A stretch of DNA of 64,000 bases, taken from Cliona cf. orientalis (Eukaryota > Porifera > Demospongiae > Clionaida > Clionaidae). The notes under the pieces were generated by a model, which saw only the letters and a program-made list of their open reading frames with translations, was not told the origin of the DNA and ran no database searches. A program made the position numbers and the translations under genes. The stretch covers positions 5,766,001-5,830,000 of the forward strand of contig OZ005702.1 of assembly GCA_963930775.1 (NCBI GenBank), written 5' to 3'. Positions within the stretch are counted from its first letter, which is position 1. Every line of letters starts with the position of its first letter. Positions 37,380-50,530 of this stretch are shown piece after piece.

Positions 37380-38298
37380 TGTGACCGTCTACGGGAAAAC
37401 CCGGCATATGGGATCCGCGTGCTATTCGTGCAATGCGCGTTTTTAGTACCTCAAGTCAAAAAATGTCAAAGTTGAGTTTTGTCATGTTTATACCAAAGAA
37501 TCTTTATAACCTTTGCCGTCGTCTGCAGAGGCTAACCGTAAGTTACAAAGGCGAAATAAGCCTTCATTTTGACCTACCTAATCTGTACAGCTGCTGTACA
37601 CGGAGCCTGTAGCTATGGGCGCTAATTATATTTGTGACCGTATCTGACGAAACCCAGCATATGGGATCTGCGCGCTATTCGCGCAATGCGCGTTTTTAGT
37701 ACCTCAAGTCAAAAAATCTCAAAGTTGAGTTTTTGTCATATACATGCCAAAGAACCTTTCTACTAACCTTTTCCGTCGTCTACGGAGGCTAACTGTAAGT
37801 TACAAAGGCAAAATAAGCCTTCATTTTGACCTACCTAGTCTGTACAGCTACCGTACACGGAGCCCGTTGCTATGGGCGCTAATTAGAATTCTCTACCTAG
37901 ATACAGCTAGATTCATCGAACTACTGTACGTTTGCTCACCTTTTTAGCTTCTTGGGCATCTAAGAACAATCGGCTGTCGTCAACAACGAAATTCAACTCT
38001 TTCTCGATCTTTACGTTCATTTCGAACGGCTCCACCCAGGTCCATTTAATTGATTTCCGGGTCACGTGTAGTATGCGGAAACGCCATACGCGTGCATAGC
38101 AACGCCTTTAGACCGTAATTTCTCGATTATTGGGGGTGTGGCGCGATCGCAAACAAAGCGCTGTATCTCCACAACGAAGTGCACTGTCAGTCTGAAACTT
38201 GAACGCGGGTTAGCTCTATGGTAGAGCTTATCAACCATGCATAAAACTCAACTTTCACAAAAAATCCTATATGCCGGGTTTTCTCAGAGACGATCACA
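37380..38298. mobile_element. TGTGACCGTC-family TIR element with duplicated left end
   Basis: Left TGTGACCGTCTACGGGAAAA, CCCGGCATATGGGAT; the right end is the complement of TGTGATCGTC..GAGAAAACCC then GGCATATAGGAT. TA precedes; TC follows, so the target duplication is imperfect. The left 253 bp occur twice in tandem (37380-37632, 37633-37888), giving two left termini. No transposase. Confidence 0.75.
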
Positions 38299-38408
38299 TC
38301 AACCGTACCCCCTTATGCTTTCTGCTCATGCACACAACCCAGAGGAGGCTGGCCACGCATCATGATACATCATGTGCACGTGACTAAAATTAGCATTCCT
38401 TCATAAAA

Positions 38409-38828
38409 TGTGGTAGGATATGAGAAAAGGGACCACTTCGCGCAAAACGCGTTTTTTTGCCATTTTTCAAACTGTCACCATTTCAAGGCCTTGAGAGTCC
38501 CAGGCTTCCCACTTGGTTTGTAGGCAGTTTGGGCCTTCTACTTCACACATCCAATGTTAGAAGCTACAGCAAGCCTCCTGTCCCGAGCGGTGAGCCGCCA
38601 AAGTGAGGCATAAAACGGCGATTTTCGAACGCGATCGACGCGGCCGCTCGCCCCGCCCACACCGGAAGTGGGCGGGGCTCGCAATTTGCAGCAAATGTAG
38701 CAGGATGATGTAAGAATATTCATGCCTGGTTTGAAGTTCATAGCTGCTATGGTTCCAGAGATATAAGCGTTTTAAAATGAAAATTCAGGAAATGCGCGAA
38801 GTGGTCCCTTTTCTCATATCCTGTCACA
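38409..38828. mobile_element. 420-bp MITE with 30-bp perfect TIRs
   Basis: AGGATATGAGAAAAGGGACC and the following CACTTCGCGCA are perfectly inverted at the right end. Including TGTGGT / TGTGAC the TIR is about 36 bp. The perfect arms suggest recent activity. Short GC-rich interior, no ORF of note. Confidence 0.9.
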
Positions 38829-39101
38829 AATTATTTAATTAGCGACTTAGTCCTGCACATGTTTCGATTTCAGATTTAGTCAAAGATTACTTTCTTAGCC
38901 TAATTTCAAATCAAGAGGGGGAGAACAGATGAATAAAGTAGCCTAAAATGCTGACTTTTGATTAATTATGAGTAACAATAAAGCCTTAATACTCACTTAT
39001 TTGGCAGTGGTTGAACGGGGTTGAAAGGCTCGTTTGTTGAGGTTCACTGAGTTCTTGCCCAACAGCATCCTTCATAAGGCACAATATTTATACCTGGCAT
39101 A

Positions 39102-41151
39102 TGTGACCGTCCACGAGAAAACCATGCATAATGCGCTGGATATCAATCTGAGATACAGGCCAAAATAGTTACCTATGGTGATAACTATCGAATTTCACTT
39201 TTGGTATACGTAGATCGATAGAGGAATCATTCCTCTATACAAAAATCTGCTTTGTAGCTTCTAGAACGCTATACTTACCGAGTTATGGCTCAAACAAGTC
39301 GGCCGTGTAGCTAACATTGACCGTCCATGATACGGAGCCGTTACCATAGTTGCAGGTAGGCAAGCACGGCAACTGCACAGAAAAAACTCTCCATCCACTT
39401 CTTTCTCCGGTTCTGTGTACTAAAGATCTTTAGAAACGCTTGTCTTCTTGTTCTTTCCCATCGAAACTTTTGCTACTGCTCTCCTTCGAGCGTTTTGGCA
39501 GCCAGCTAGCTAAATGACTTGGTAGGCGGGGCCACGTATTTACCATAAACGGCGAGTATACGGACTTCCCACGAGTGTTTCAACGCGGCACTTAGTCTTT
39601 AATTAGAATTTACGGTACGATTGTAAATTTCAATTACACGCATAGCAACGCGAACTCATTAGCGACCTTAGTGGTTGCTATATATACTACCAAAGCCTTT
39701 TACCATAGAAGGCAATAAAAAGAGTCTTAAATAGCAAACAAAGTCTCCTGATTCACTCAAGACCCAGTGCGCAAATATATATAGAACGCTTTATACTGTT
39801 GTGCGCATAGGTACAACGGTTGCCACCCCTGAACAAGATTTTTACAATGGTCATGTTTGACAGCCTATAGTGCATCTCCTGAAGTTTTCCTGGTTTCTTC
39901 TCCACTTCTAGCAGATAGCTGAAGGCCCAACAAATCCAGACATACCATGAGTCACTTGCCACTATTTTTTTTACATGTGGATATCAAGATCCAAAAATTT
40001 ACGAAAGTTACTAATAAATACACTGAAACAAGCTAATATACAGATCCAGCAGCATCATGAGACATCAGTGGAGCTCCCTGAGACTCAGTAAAGATGTTGT
40101 TGAATGAAGTCTTGCCTAGCCAGGCCTAATAGTCCTGCTGAGTGTGTGTAAATGTATGACAGTACTGAAATATGCAATGTCGTGATGTATTATACACAAA
40201 ATGCTTATTGCACATGGCATGAGAGAGTAAGAGGCAAAGACAGAAAGGAAAAAAGATGGAGAAAGAGAGGGAGTGAGGGATAGGGGGGATAGAGAGAGAG
40301 AGTGGATAGGAGAAGAGAGATGTACTCTTGCATGTTCACTGTACATATTGACTATTGGGCCTATACGAATACATGGAGTATACAAACCCCCACAATATCC
40401 TCCCAAGAACTGAAATACACAGGTTTTGAATGTTACCTGAGGCTGTTTTATCAACTAACTGCCTCTACACAACAAAACTACCTTCATTCCGGGCTTACCA
40501 TTCTCACAAACGGCCAGAAACCATAGTCAGAGCTTGTAAATTTCAATAATTTTCCATCACGTAAAATCCCAACTAAAAAAATAAGTAGCAACACATACTA
40601 TGGCTTACAGGTAACTTCAGTCATAGCACAAGGCTACTCAAAAACTCACCTTGGCAGGAAAACTTCACAAGAGCCAGCATAGGCTGTCAAAGAGACCCAT
40701 CACAAAAAGATTAGTGTGCGCGCGGAGCTATAACTCGATGTAGGAATGTCGTAGAAGAGTCAACCTTGGACCACTCAACTCAGCTTGAATTGCTCCATCT
40801 TGCTATGCTGTGGATAACCACGTGTTTTTAACGATATTCACAGCATACCAGTGCAAAGTGCATAGAGTGGTTGCTAGGAAAGTGCATCCCTCGTTGCTAG
40901 GTGTAGGAAAAAATTATGCGTGGGCGACTAAGTGTCCGCATGCGTATTGCGCTGAAACACCCGTGTTCCGCAGGCAACGTACTTTAGTACGGGCGATCCG
41001 GGTATATTTTTGCTCATATCTCCATGACTACACGGGCTAGAGACTTCAAATTTGCTGGAGCAATAGTTCAAAGGTTGTAGTTGGTAATGGTGGCCTTAAC
41101 TCAAAATTTGTTTTCAGCGCATTATGCATGGTTTTCTCGTGGACAGTCACA
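39102..41151. mobile_element. 2.05-kb TGTGACCGTCCACGAG-family element with a nested insertion
   Basis: TIRs TGTGACCGTCCACGAGAAAA / complement, then ATGCATAATGCGCTG; flanked by TA. It is an inverted relative of 12279-12961: both ends and the segment with GGCTGCCAAAACG-type sequence match. The extra 1.4 kb (about 39575-40960) begins GTGTTTCAACGC and ends with the complement of GTGTTTCAGCGC, so a second TIR element is probably nested. A CTCTCT/GAGAGA tract lies near 40260-40320. No transposase ORF. Confidence 0.8.
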
Positions 41152-41461
41152 TATGTTTCTGTACATTTTATGTTGTTGCACGTGCTTGACACATTGGTGA
41201 CATTTGATGATGCATGACATTGTCCAACCTCACATTAAAATTACAAGCATCCTGCAGCTTGGTATATATAACTTGCATGATAATATTATGTCAGAGTTTA
41301 CATTATGAGTACTTCTGGATTTATTGACGATTCCAGATATTATCATGTCCCAGGTTGGCACTCTGGTATCTTTTCCTTTCTGTGGCCTTGTCATCATAAT
41401 ATTATTATTAAGTAATAGTAGTATCAAGTGACATCATTCTCAGTTGCTATTTGCATGAAGT

Positions 41462-41540
41462 AACGAAGATTCTGTGCAGATAACTGTTTGGTAAGTTTTA
41501 CCGAATCTTGCCAAACAGTTATCTTCAGAGAATCTTCGTT
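41462..41540 (+). ncRNA. 79-nt hairpin, possible small-RNA precursor
   Basis: The arm AACGAAGATTCTGTGCAGAT, AACTGTTTGG pairs with the complementary arm 41511-41540 (three mismatched positions in 30), with a 19-nt loop. Size and shape suit a pre-miRNA, but a tiny foldback MITE is equally possible. No expression evidence. Confidence 0.3.
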
Positions 41541-42235
41541 TATTTCAATAGTATACATGTGTGTAGCATGTGGTGGATATCACTATGTACATGGTATTGC
41601 ACTTGTCTCTGTTTGAGATCGATCTACCAGATCAATCGCCACATATTATGTCAGTCAGAAACACCCGCAAGGAAAATTCAAGTATAAAGAATGGTATCCC
41701 TCCTTCAATTTTCACCTTTTTGCCTATGTAGCCCCGGCATCTTATTTTGCTGTATTTTATATCGTATGTATAATACTAAATTGCTTCTTAAATATGATTT
41801 CGAGAAGGTCAGTAGACGCAGAGCTCGTATCTTACTGGATGCTGTTACAATTGTTGATGTATTTATTATCTTGCTAGCTCAGACAGCAGAACCTTAATTT
41901 TGAGGTATAATAATTATTATTAGTAAACATGGGCTAAAATTGTGATCACATTCATCGTTTTGGTTATCTTACTCGGGGGTTCCTGAAGCTATGAAAATAG
42001 CATAGCCAAATTGGATACTAGATCATTTCTTTTATAGCCAAATTTCACATACAATAGCCACAACATAATACTATTGTACATGTTATATTGCACAAAAGAG
42101 GTATATACACACATACATGTACTAAATTAAATAGACATGTACACACACTAGGAGTGCAGGCAGCTATGCAGACAAGTGGTTATGTTTACAGCATCACTAT
42201 TGTGGGTGTTAAACAAACTTTATGGATTTAGTCTA

Positions 42236-44389
42236 TAGTAAAAACAAACGTGTTATTTTAACACGCGTTCGCGTGTCATTTGATTGTCTCCTCAAATAGC
42301 ACACCATACAGGTGTGTCAAATTCAAGTGTGTTGATAAAGCACGCATGCTATCCCCCTGTATGTTAAACCAGCACGCATGCTCATACCCTTGTATGTTAA
42401 ATTGACATAATGTAAAAAGGTAAATTTAACACATAAGTTATTATTACACACATGATGACATGTCATTGTATACATATAATACAAGAACTAAAATACGAAT
42501 AAACACAACAGCAAAAAAAACATTCAAGTGTGTACACTGTACCATGGATATTATAGACTACGTAAATGGGATTGGAAACTGCTCACGTGAGCAATAGAAC
42601 GTACATATACGTGTATGTGCACTCCGTGTTATGGTTTGCATTCTTGGATAGACCCGTTGCTATGACAATTTGAGCAACACATGGCCGAAAATGGCGACCG
42701 CAGTGCACTTATCGACTAATAGCAGCGAAATAACAGTAGTTTCGAAAATTTTTGCTTCTTGGACTTTGTGTGACTGTACCGTAGACCAGAGAGACTTAGG
42801 AAATTCAACTTCGCTGGCCACATTTAGAGTAGGGACTCCTTCACTGGAATAACCTTGTTCAAGTTCGAAGCTACTGTTATTTCGCTGCTATTATATAGTC
42901 GATAAGTGCACTGCAGTCGCCATTTTCGACTATAATTTTATTGCTCAAATCGTCATAGCAACGGGTCCATCCAAGAATGCAAACCATAACACGGAGTGCG
43001 CGTACACGTTCTATTGCTCACGTGAGCAGTTTCCAATCCCATTTACGTAGTCTATAATATCTATGACTGTACAGTGCATGGAACACAAACATAATAGTAT
43101 CATAGATATTTTGATTGTTCTCACAGGCTCTACACTGGTCCACCCAACAGCTTGATAGAAGGTAGCTACATCTACTGTGGCCTCAAAGAATCACCAATAC
43201 TTATGACCTTGCACATTCATCTCAGTCAGAGTCTGATGATATTATATGTTCACACCTACAAAAATTAATAGAAAGGGGGACCTATTAATAAGACTGGATA
43301 ACAATGCCATGCCAGCACTCATAGCTAATACGTATACAAACAGAGCCAACTTATACTCACCTCAGTGGTAAGTGGTGTCCACATGACTTTTGCCCACTTC
43401 TGATTGTAGCTACCTGGAGCACATGAAAATAGCAATATTTATCATAGTTATAGTAAGCTTTTTGCGGATGTATAGCTTACCTTTTTGTTCATTTATTAAC
43501 TTGCACTACAGAAACTCTCTCTATAAGCAAAAAGGTATCAGGTTCAGTAACAAAAAATTATCGTTTATTGTGTCACGCCATTTTCTCACCTTCAAGTTGA
43601 CTGTTGCTTGAAAGAAGATGACAATTTAGATAGCTAGATTGCCTTAGCACTGATACCGCTCTCCTCCAAGTTACATAGACAGCATCTTTCATTGCTAGCA
43701 CTAGCACCATGTTTTACAGCTAAAAGCCAACTTCAACCGCTTTTTTGACTTGCAGCTGCCGTGTTCAATTCAAATTTTGACTCTCTACTGAGCATGCTCA
43801 TTAGAAAATGGTGCGCTTTAATTAGAATCGAATGCGCTCGTCGGTGCTGGTTGCTATAAGCTTCATCCCAGTCTGCTGTTCAAGTTTGTCCCTTCTACTG
43901 AAGTATATTTAGCATGACTACTGCTACTAGTAATAAAATGCCTCAAGTTTAGTAGCTAGAGTGTCGGAAGGTTGGAATACATGGAATAGCTATAGCTAAG
44001 TCTCCACACCGTGCACTGAGTCTTAGGCTGATTGGGCTCAGTGAACACTTGAAATTCTGCGTTGAACTTGACTCAATTAGGCATTAACTGTTGCTGAGGT
44101 GGATTAAAATTAGTTTGCTTCGCTATAGCCTTGTCCCAGGTCCTTCCCAGCAAGGCTATTGCTTAGTGGGTAAGTTTGACACACTGAATGGGTACTAGCA
44201 ACACACTGGTACATGCTTAGTGGATTATTATAACACAGTGGCACATCTGCACGCATGTTAAATAGTGTTTTGCGTGCAATAATAACACACATGTAGGTGC
44301 TAGTGTGCTAATTTAACATACATCCCACCATTTAGCACACATGCTACACGGTACATGCGTGTTAAGGTAACACACTTATTTTTACAGTG
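42236..44389. mobile_element. 2.15-kb TIR element with repeated AACACGCATG subterminal motifs
   Basis: Left TAGTAAAAACAAACGTGTTA and right complement of CTGTAAAAATAAGTGTGTTA, each followed by TTAACACGC. Several ACGCATG and TGTTAAA(T) motifs occur inside both ends. It contains the palindrome 42547-43061. No coding capacity recognised. Confidence 0.55.
42547..43061. mobile_element. 515-bp near-perfect palindrome (long-TIR foldback element)
   Basis: The arm from GATATTATAGACTACGTAAA runs about 200 bp (TTGGAAACTGCTCACGTGAG, CGTTGCTATGACAATTTGAG, AGCGAAATAACAGTAG) and returns inverted to 43061, leaving a loop of about 110 bp. Nested in 42236-44389. Confidence 0.9.
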
Positions 44390-44960
44390 TAGTGCCTGCA
44401 TAGTGGAGTTTAATCAGCAGCATTCCTTTCACCAAGCAACCATTACCTACTAGCTACACTCCTCCCACTTTTACCAATTTCAAATTGGCGATCCACACAA
44501 CTAGACAATCGCCAATGGTGATTTTGGGGACCGTCTGGGGAACCACTGTTACTGAAGAAAAAAATGGATATTGAAGGCATGGAGGACATTAACACCCTAT
44601 CAAAAAATGGAGACAGAAAGTGCAGTCTATTAGCAGCCTAGTTGAAGCCTAGTACCTGTGGCTCAGTACACAACCTCAAGACACTCACAGTAAGCAACAT
44701 CGCACGTGTATGTTTGCGATGCAATAATTAGTAGGTGGAGTCCGTTTGGAGCTTGCTGAGTTAGCAAGCGCGCCTCGAAGCTGAACAGCGACTTGCAAGT
44801 GTTGATTGAGACACAGGAGAGTTAAGCGACGTTCTGACAACAGTTCTTCTAACAGCCATCGTAGAAATCATATCGTTTCTGGGCCGTAAGAGACTATGGC
44901 AACACTCAGTTCTAGATCAAGAAGCGCCACCGCCGCGCTCTCGGTTGCTATGATCTAAAT

Positions 44961-45100
44961 TTATTAGACACTGTTTAGTCGGTTTCTACGTGATTTAGAA
45001 GCCCTCAGGGCCTGTAGAACCCTCGCTTCGCTCGGGATTCTATGTACAGCCCTTCGGTCTTCTAAATCACGTAGAAACCTCCTAAACAGTGTCTAACTAA
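44961..45100. mobile_element. 140-bp hairpin MITE
   Basis: Arms TTAGACACTGTTTAGTCGGT + TTCTACGTGATTTAGAAG, inverted at 45048-45097, around a short loop containing CGCTTCGCTCGGG. It is about 300 bp before the exon 2 acceptor of NLR-C. Confidence 0.8.
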
Positions 45101-45408
45101 TATGTGGATCTCGCAGTGGGAGGTGGTGAGAGAGATTGGTATTATGTAATTCATGTAGGGGATGAAGTGGGAGGGTGTAATACAATATTTATTGGAGTTA
45201 ATTAGGTTATGTCAGACCCCATACACTATTTTCTGTTTCTTGGATACACGCTTCCTTTGCGGCCATGTGCATACATATCAATTGTAAGTGGTACAAGTGC
45301 AGTCAGTGATTACCCTCCTCCTAAGAGATACGAGGCTAAATGGGATGTGGGTCAATACCAATTTTGATGGAGTATTATGCACTTCCTTTTGGAATATTTT
45401 GGTTGTAG

Positions 45409-48400
45409 GTCAACTGGACCAAGTTGATGACAGAGGCAGTTATGAATTAGCCGACATAGCCAGCAAAATTGAAAATCTAGAAGATCAATTTGATAGTCTC
45501 CGAACTAGGATTATGCTTGAACTATCAGCTAAACCTGACATGACCGTGCAAACATTATTGAATAAATTAACAGGTCTACCACTATCATTGAGGAAAGAAT
45601 ATGAATTGTCCATAGCAAAGCAGATATCAAATATGAGTTCTGAGACACAAATCAATAAATTATTTATTGTTCACCTCAATCCTCTTAGTTCATTTATAGA
45701 CTATGGATTGATTGAATATGTTGTAAAGAAGTTTGGCAGTGATGGCTTAAAGAAAGACATGCGGTCATATTGTAGTGAAATGATATTGTTTATGAAAGAA
45801 ACAACAATTAAACAGTTAATAGATCATTTGCCAGGTCAAGCTGAAGTTCCACCAAAGTTTTCTCTGATAGAGGCCAAAATTGGTGAAAATGTTAGTGAGT
45901 GCACTTTAGAACAACTTAATACGATTAGAAAAAGATACTGCAGTGAACTAAAGCTATCTGAGATTGTCTTTCATCTATTGGCACTTGTAGATTCAAATTC
46001 CTTCATTGTTAGGTGGCTAGTACCATCAGCACTTGCTTCTGACATAATGAAATTTGCCAAAACTATTAGCCAAACCTTCTATCAGGATTGTAATATCACC
46101 TACCTTACCCTGGATGGAATGTGGCTGTTTTTAGGTGTTGCTGAGATTGATATGATGTGGTTACAAGTGCATCCAGGAGATTTTGAATCTAAATTCCTTA
46201 CTATGTACAAACAAATTGTGTGTGAATTGGAAGTGCAGGAGATATCAGAGAATGAGCTGTCATTATATTTGACGGACCAGCAAACAAAACTTCAAAGGAG
46301 TGCAAGCATTCATTTAAGCGAGGCATTTCTACAGTATGACTTTCCTTTGTCAGTTTTAGATTTTAGAGTCCTATCCACTGTCATAGACAGGTTTGGCAGT
46401 GATTGCTTGAAGAGTGTAATAAAATCATTTAGTAACTATGTTGTATCAATCTATACAAATGAGTCAACTGCAGAGCAGCTAGTATCCTTGCCAATGATTC
46501 CATCTCAACCTTCCAAATATTTCATATCTGTAAAGAGTAGGAACACGGATGAGCCTTCAGATTGCAGACTAGCAAGATTATTCAATTTTCAAGCTAGGTT
46601 CTGCACCATTAATGATATTGATGAAATATGTTTTGTCATGGATAAAATAGAAAGAGAAACAGATGGCTTGTTTTTTGTTAAGTGGCATGTACCATCCTGC
46701 CTAGCATTGGATCTACTAAAGTCTGCTAATCAACTTGAGCAGACTGAGCTCTTTCAAGAAATGAACATACCTTCACTACGGCTTGGTGGTATGTGGTTGT
46801 ATAATTATCAATTAACACCACTTGGTATTCAACTAAGAAAACGGTACCAGCAGTCCCAGGGCTCACCATCTCCAGTTGAATGGATTCCTTCTCCAACAAT
46901 GAAAATATTCCGACTAGCTATGATCCAAAAAGAGAGAGTGCAACGAGGTCATATGCAAGACAGATTAGTACGCATGACAATCAGTGGTAGGGTAGATGAT
47001 ATCCTTCACGATAAATCTCCAGTAGAACTTAAAGACATCTTCAGTAACACACTACATGGAGGTGAGATCATTTTGATTGAAGGAGCCCCAGGGTCTGGCA
47101 AGAGTACTCTAACAGTTCATATTTGTCAGAGATGGGGCAAGGGAGAGATATTTCAACAATTCACTGTTGTGATCCTTGTCCAGTTACGAGACCCAGCAGT
47201 GCAAAGAGCACAGACCATAGCTGACCTGCTTCCTGTTGAAAATGCTGAAGAGATAGCCACTGAGCTAATAGCTACTAATGGGCGAGGTGTCCTGTGGGTC
47301 CTTGACGGGTGGGATGAGCTCCCACCTTACCTACAGCGAGAATCCATATTCTATCAACTTATCAAGAGAATGCTTAGGGAATGTTCAGTGATAGTCACCT
47401 CTCGTCCAATTTCCTCGGGTGACCTACACCCGGTGGTCTCTTCACGAATTGAAGCATTGGGGTTCACCCCAGAGGAGCAGAGGCAGTACTTCACTGAGTG
47501 TCTTAAGGGAGACACCAAAGCTTTAGAAGCCCTACTTGAGAAGATCCAAGAGAACCCTGTGGTACAAAGCATCTGCTACCTTCCACTCAATGCTGCCTTC
47601 ATAGTACACACTTTCAAATACAGGGATCAATCACTGCCCAACACTGAGTATGAGATCTACTTATCAGTCATTCTCAGCTGCATTCAACGCCATTATGACA
47701 GGGAGGGCAGAGGTCATGAACTACCTAGAAAACTAGAATCTTTATATGATCTTTCCAGGAGTGAAGCAGTGAGAGAGCCTTTTCAGTGTCTCTGTGAGCT
47801 TGCCTATCGTGGTGTGATGGAGAACAAAGTGATCTTCTCTTCCAGTGACTTGCCTCAAGGATCCAACACACTCAGTCTTCTTCAAGCAATAGAGAGCTTT
47901 CTCCAAAGTGGGAAGTCGGTGTTCTACAACTTCTTTCACCTGTCAGTCCAAGAGGTTTTATCTGCCTATTACATAACCAAAAAGTTGTCAGATAGTGAGC
48001 AGGTGTCTCAATTCCAGCAGTTGTTCAACCAGCCTCGTTTTACTGCTGTGTTTCAGTTTTATGCTGCCATCACTAAGTTAAAGAGTCCAGGGATACGCCA
48101 AGTTATTGATAGAATAGTAGAAGACAAGTCCAAGCCTCTTTTAGTGTCTCTTCTTCGCTGCTTACACGAGGCTCAGGATCCTGACCTCTGCCTTTATGTA
48201 GCTGAGGGACTAGAGTATAGTCTAGATCTTAGTGAGACTTCACTCAATCAACTGGACTATCTCTCTGTTGGTTTTTTTCTTTCCTCTCTTTTCGATAAGA
48301 ATGTTACAGTTAAACTCAGGCGATGTTATATTGGTGATCATGGTACAAAGTGTTTGACTAAGTTTCTCCGTACAGATGTGTGCTATGCCAGTAACATAGC

Positions 48401-49011
48401 TATTGACCTTTGTGACAGTAATTTAAATCAGAAAGACATAACTTTACATGGTATTTCTAGGATGCTTTACTTTGTTGAACATCTATACTTGTCTTATAAT
48501 CCAATTGGAGACACTGGAGCATCCTTGATATCTAAAGCTATAAGAGAAACTGCTACACTCAAGACTTTAATCCTATACACCTGTGGCGTCACTTCAAGAG
48601 GAGCTAAGGATCTTTCTAGAGCACTAGCCCAAAATAATTCCCTGGAGAAATTGAACATTAGTCTGAATCGCCTCGGAGATGAGGGAATAAGCCACGTCGC
48701 TGAGGCCCTCAAAGAAAACAAACACCTGAAGGAACTCTGGATTGGTCGGTGTGGAATAACAGACAAAGGAGCAGCTTCTCTGGCTAGTGCTCTCACTGTC
48801 AACAACTCTCTCAAGATGTTGCATATTGGTGGATTTAAAGGAATACTAACAGAAGATGGACTCTCAATAATAGCGTATTCATTAACTAACAAAGCTTCGT
48901 TTGTGAAACTAGCGATCCCAGATATCTTTGATTCTACTACTGCTGATCGTTTAAGTCAGGAAGTCAGTGAAGCAAGGAAGAGAAATGAACTCCCACCCAT
49001 TGAAATTGAAG
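45409..49011 (+). CDS. NLR-C exon 2: two cassettes, NACHT, LRR
   Basis: A 3603-bp exon; spliced product 1318 residues. It has the same plan as NLR-B but only two cassettes: the first with FGSDGLKKDM and SFIVRWLVPSAL, the second with FGSDCLKSVI and FFVKWHVPSC. Then KRYQQSQGSPSPVEWIPSPT, Walker A GAPGSGKST (47088), Walker B VLWVLDGWDELP (47290-47325), sensor TSRP, the NFFHLSVQEVLSAYY winged-helix motif and about six LRRs (HLYLSYNPIGDTGA, LEKLNISLNRLGDEG, LKELWIGRCGITDKG). No frameshift or stop. The NACHT lacks the roughly 23-residue insert of NLR-B. Start set at the TTGTAG acceptor. Expected: cytosolic ATP-dependent immune sensor, ligand unknown. Confidence 0.9.
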
Positions 49012-50489
49012 GTTAGTTTATACTATATACAACAAAATTTAATATTTTTCAAATGATCATTTTTCTTACATTGAGGTGACTGTGGGTACTAATATTTGAT
49101 ATTAAATTTTTGCAGATTAGCCCAAGAACGCAACATTCTCACTAACATTAGTTATACGCGCTTTAGAACATTAGAATGTGTTGAACATTAGAATGTGTTG
49201 ACCCTGTTATCGCGTACAAATCACAAAATTTAGCACTCGCAAAATGTGTTTTAAGCTAATATCACAGAAAAGTATACCTGCAAATAATTGTCACCCTAAG
49301 GTATATAGTCTGTATCATTACATGAGGGCATGGAGCTGTATTGAGTTACCAGTACTCAGTACACTTGTCTGGAATCGAAGAAGTTAAAATTTTCAGTCAT
49401 ATTCAGGGACTCTTTTTGAGCACTGATGAAAGTATCAGAGGCTGATCAGGGTACCATATGAAAGACCAATCCAAGCGCCTTTCGAAAATTTAATTATTAA
49501 CCGCAACCAATTAACTAATTAGGCGTGGCAGCGCCATTCAGCCACGCCCTCTAAAACGCTAAATCGAGCTATCCGGAATTTATAAGCGGCCACTTCTACC
49601 GAACCTTAGCTACACAAACGGAGGCCTACTATGATGATCTATCATATCAGCGGACGGATTGTCGAAAAACCCTTCTGCTACGATTTTAGTTGCAAAAAAC
49701 TAGATTTTAGGGGGATCCACGGCACGATGTTTCGCATGTAGCTCCGAACTGAAAGCAGCCATCGACAATCCATCCGATAGATCGTCAACATCGATCGTAA
49801 GCTTTAGTTTTCGATCATTAGTGCTGCGAAAATATGAGCGCAACAAATCCGGACGGCATTTGCTCGATGAAGTGAGCTCAAAACTGCTGCTGTGCGGCTT
49901 TTTGCCGTGGCTTGTTCAAGGCTGGTATGATAGTGACGTCATAATACAAGCCACTAATTGGCTCGCAGACGGGCGCGCGCCAACGATAATCAGACATGCC
50001 TTAACTGCACTGAGTAGTGATTACTAAAATGTTATGGATATATTATATATATTATAGCTACATCTTGGACACATCCAGTTGCTATGAACACACGGCACTG
50101 CCATGCAGGTGATAATAAAGTCCGCACTACAAGGCTCAGGATTAGTCAGAACTGTAGGGCTGTGTGCATCAGGCCATAGAACTAGCTAGAGATGCATTGT
50201 CGAACGATTAAGGAGGCGCTAGCCACTGAGCCTCGAGCAAAGCGAGAGGTGAGGTCTGTTCTTTGTCATACCTATCTGAGCATGTACTACTAATAGATGG
50301 TCATACATACTAGCCACATTGTCCCGTGATTGAGGCATTAAACATACATGTATAGTAAAATGATGTTGTGTTACTGTGTCATACAATTTGCAGTGTTCTA
50401 TAGCTACACCTACATCAATTTACTGTTGTATACGTATTTAAAAGCACAGCTGATTCACACTGTGGCTGTTTCACCTTTCATTCATGCAG
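49012..50489 (+). other. NLR-C intron 2 (1.5 kb), expanded
   Basis: Donor GTTAGT, acceptor TTCATGCAG. The corresponding introns in NLR-A and NLR-B are under 200 bp, so more than 1 kb of unrelated sequence (about 49090-50440) has been gained. No gene or clear TE ends. An alternative acceptor at 49115 (TTTTTGCAG) would give an immediate stop (D, TAG). Confidence 0.65.
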
Positions 50490-50530
50490 CTACTGGGGTT
50501 TCCGCACGTCGCATTCCGTCCAAGTACTGA
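50490..50530 (+). CDS. NLR-C exon 3: 13-codon terminal exon
   Basis: Encodes ATGVSARRIPSKY and TGA after phase-1 splicing from 49011. Length, acceptor and stop position are conserved with 3624-3664 and 20660-20700. Confidence 0.7.

Larger units (their letters stand above)
36650..45408 (+). other. NLR-C intron 1 (8.8 kb), a nest of transposable elements
   Basis: Starts GTGAGT and ends TTGGTTGTAG. Besides the elements listed separately, 36650-37370, 41550-42230 and 44400-44955 hold no recognisable gene. The intron is 3.4 kb longer than that of NLR-B, largely because of TIR elements. Confidence 0.75.
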
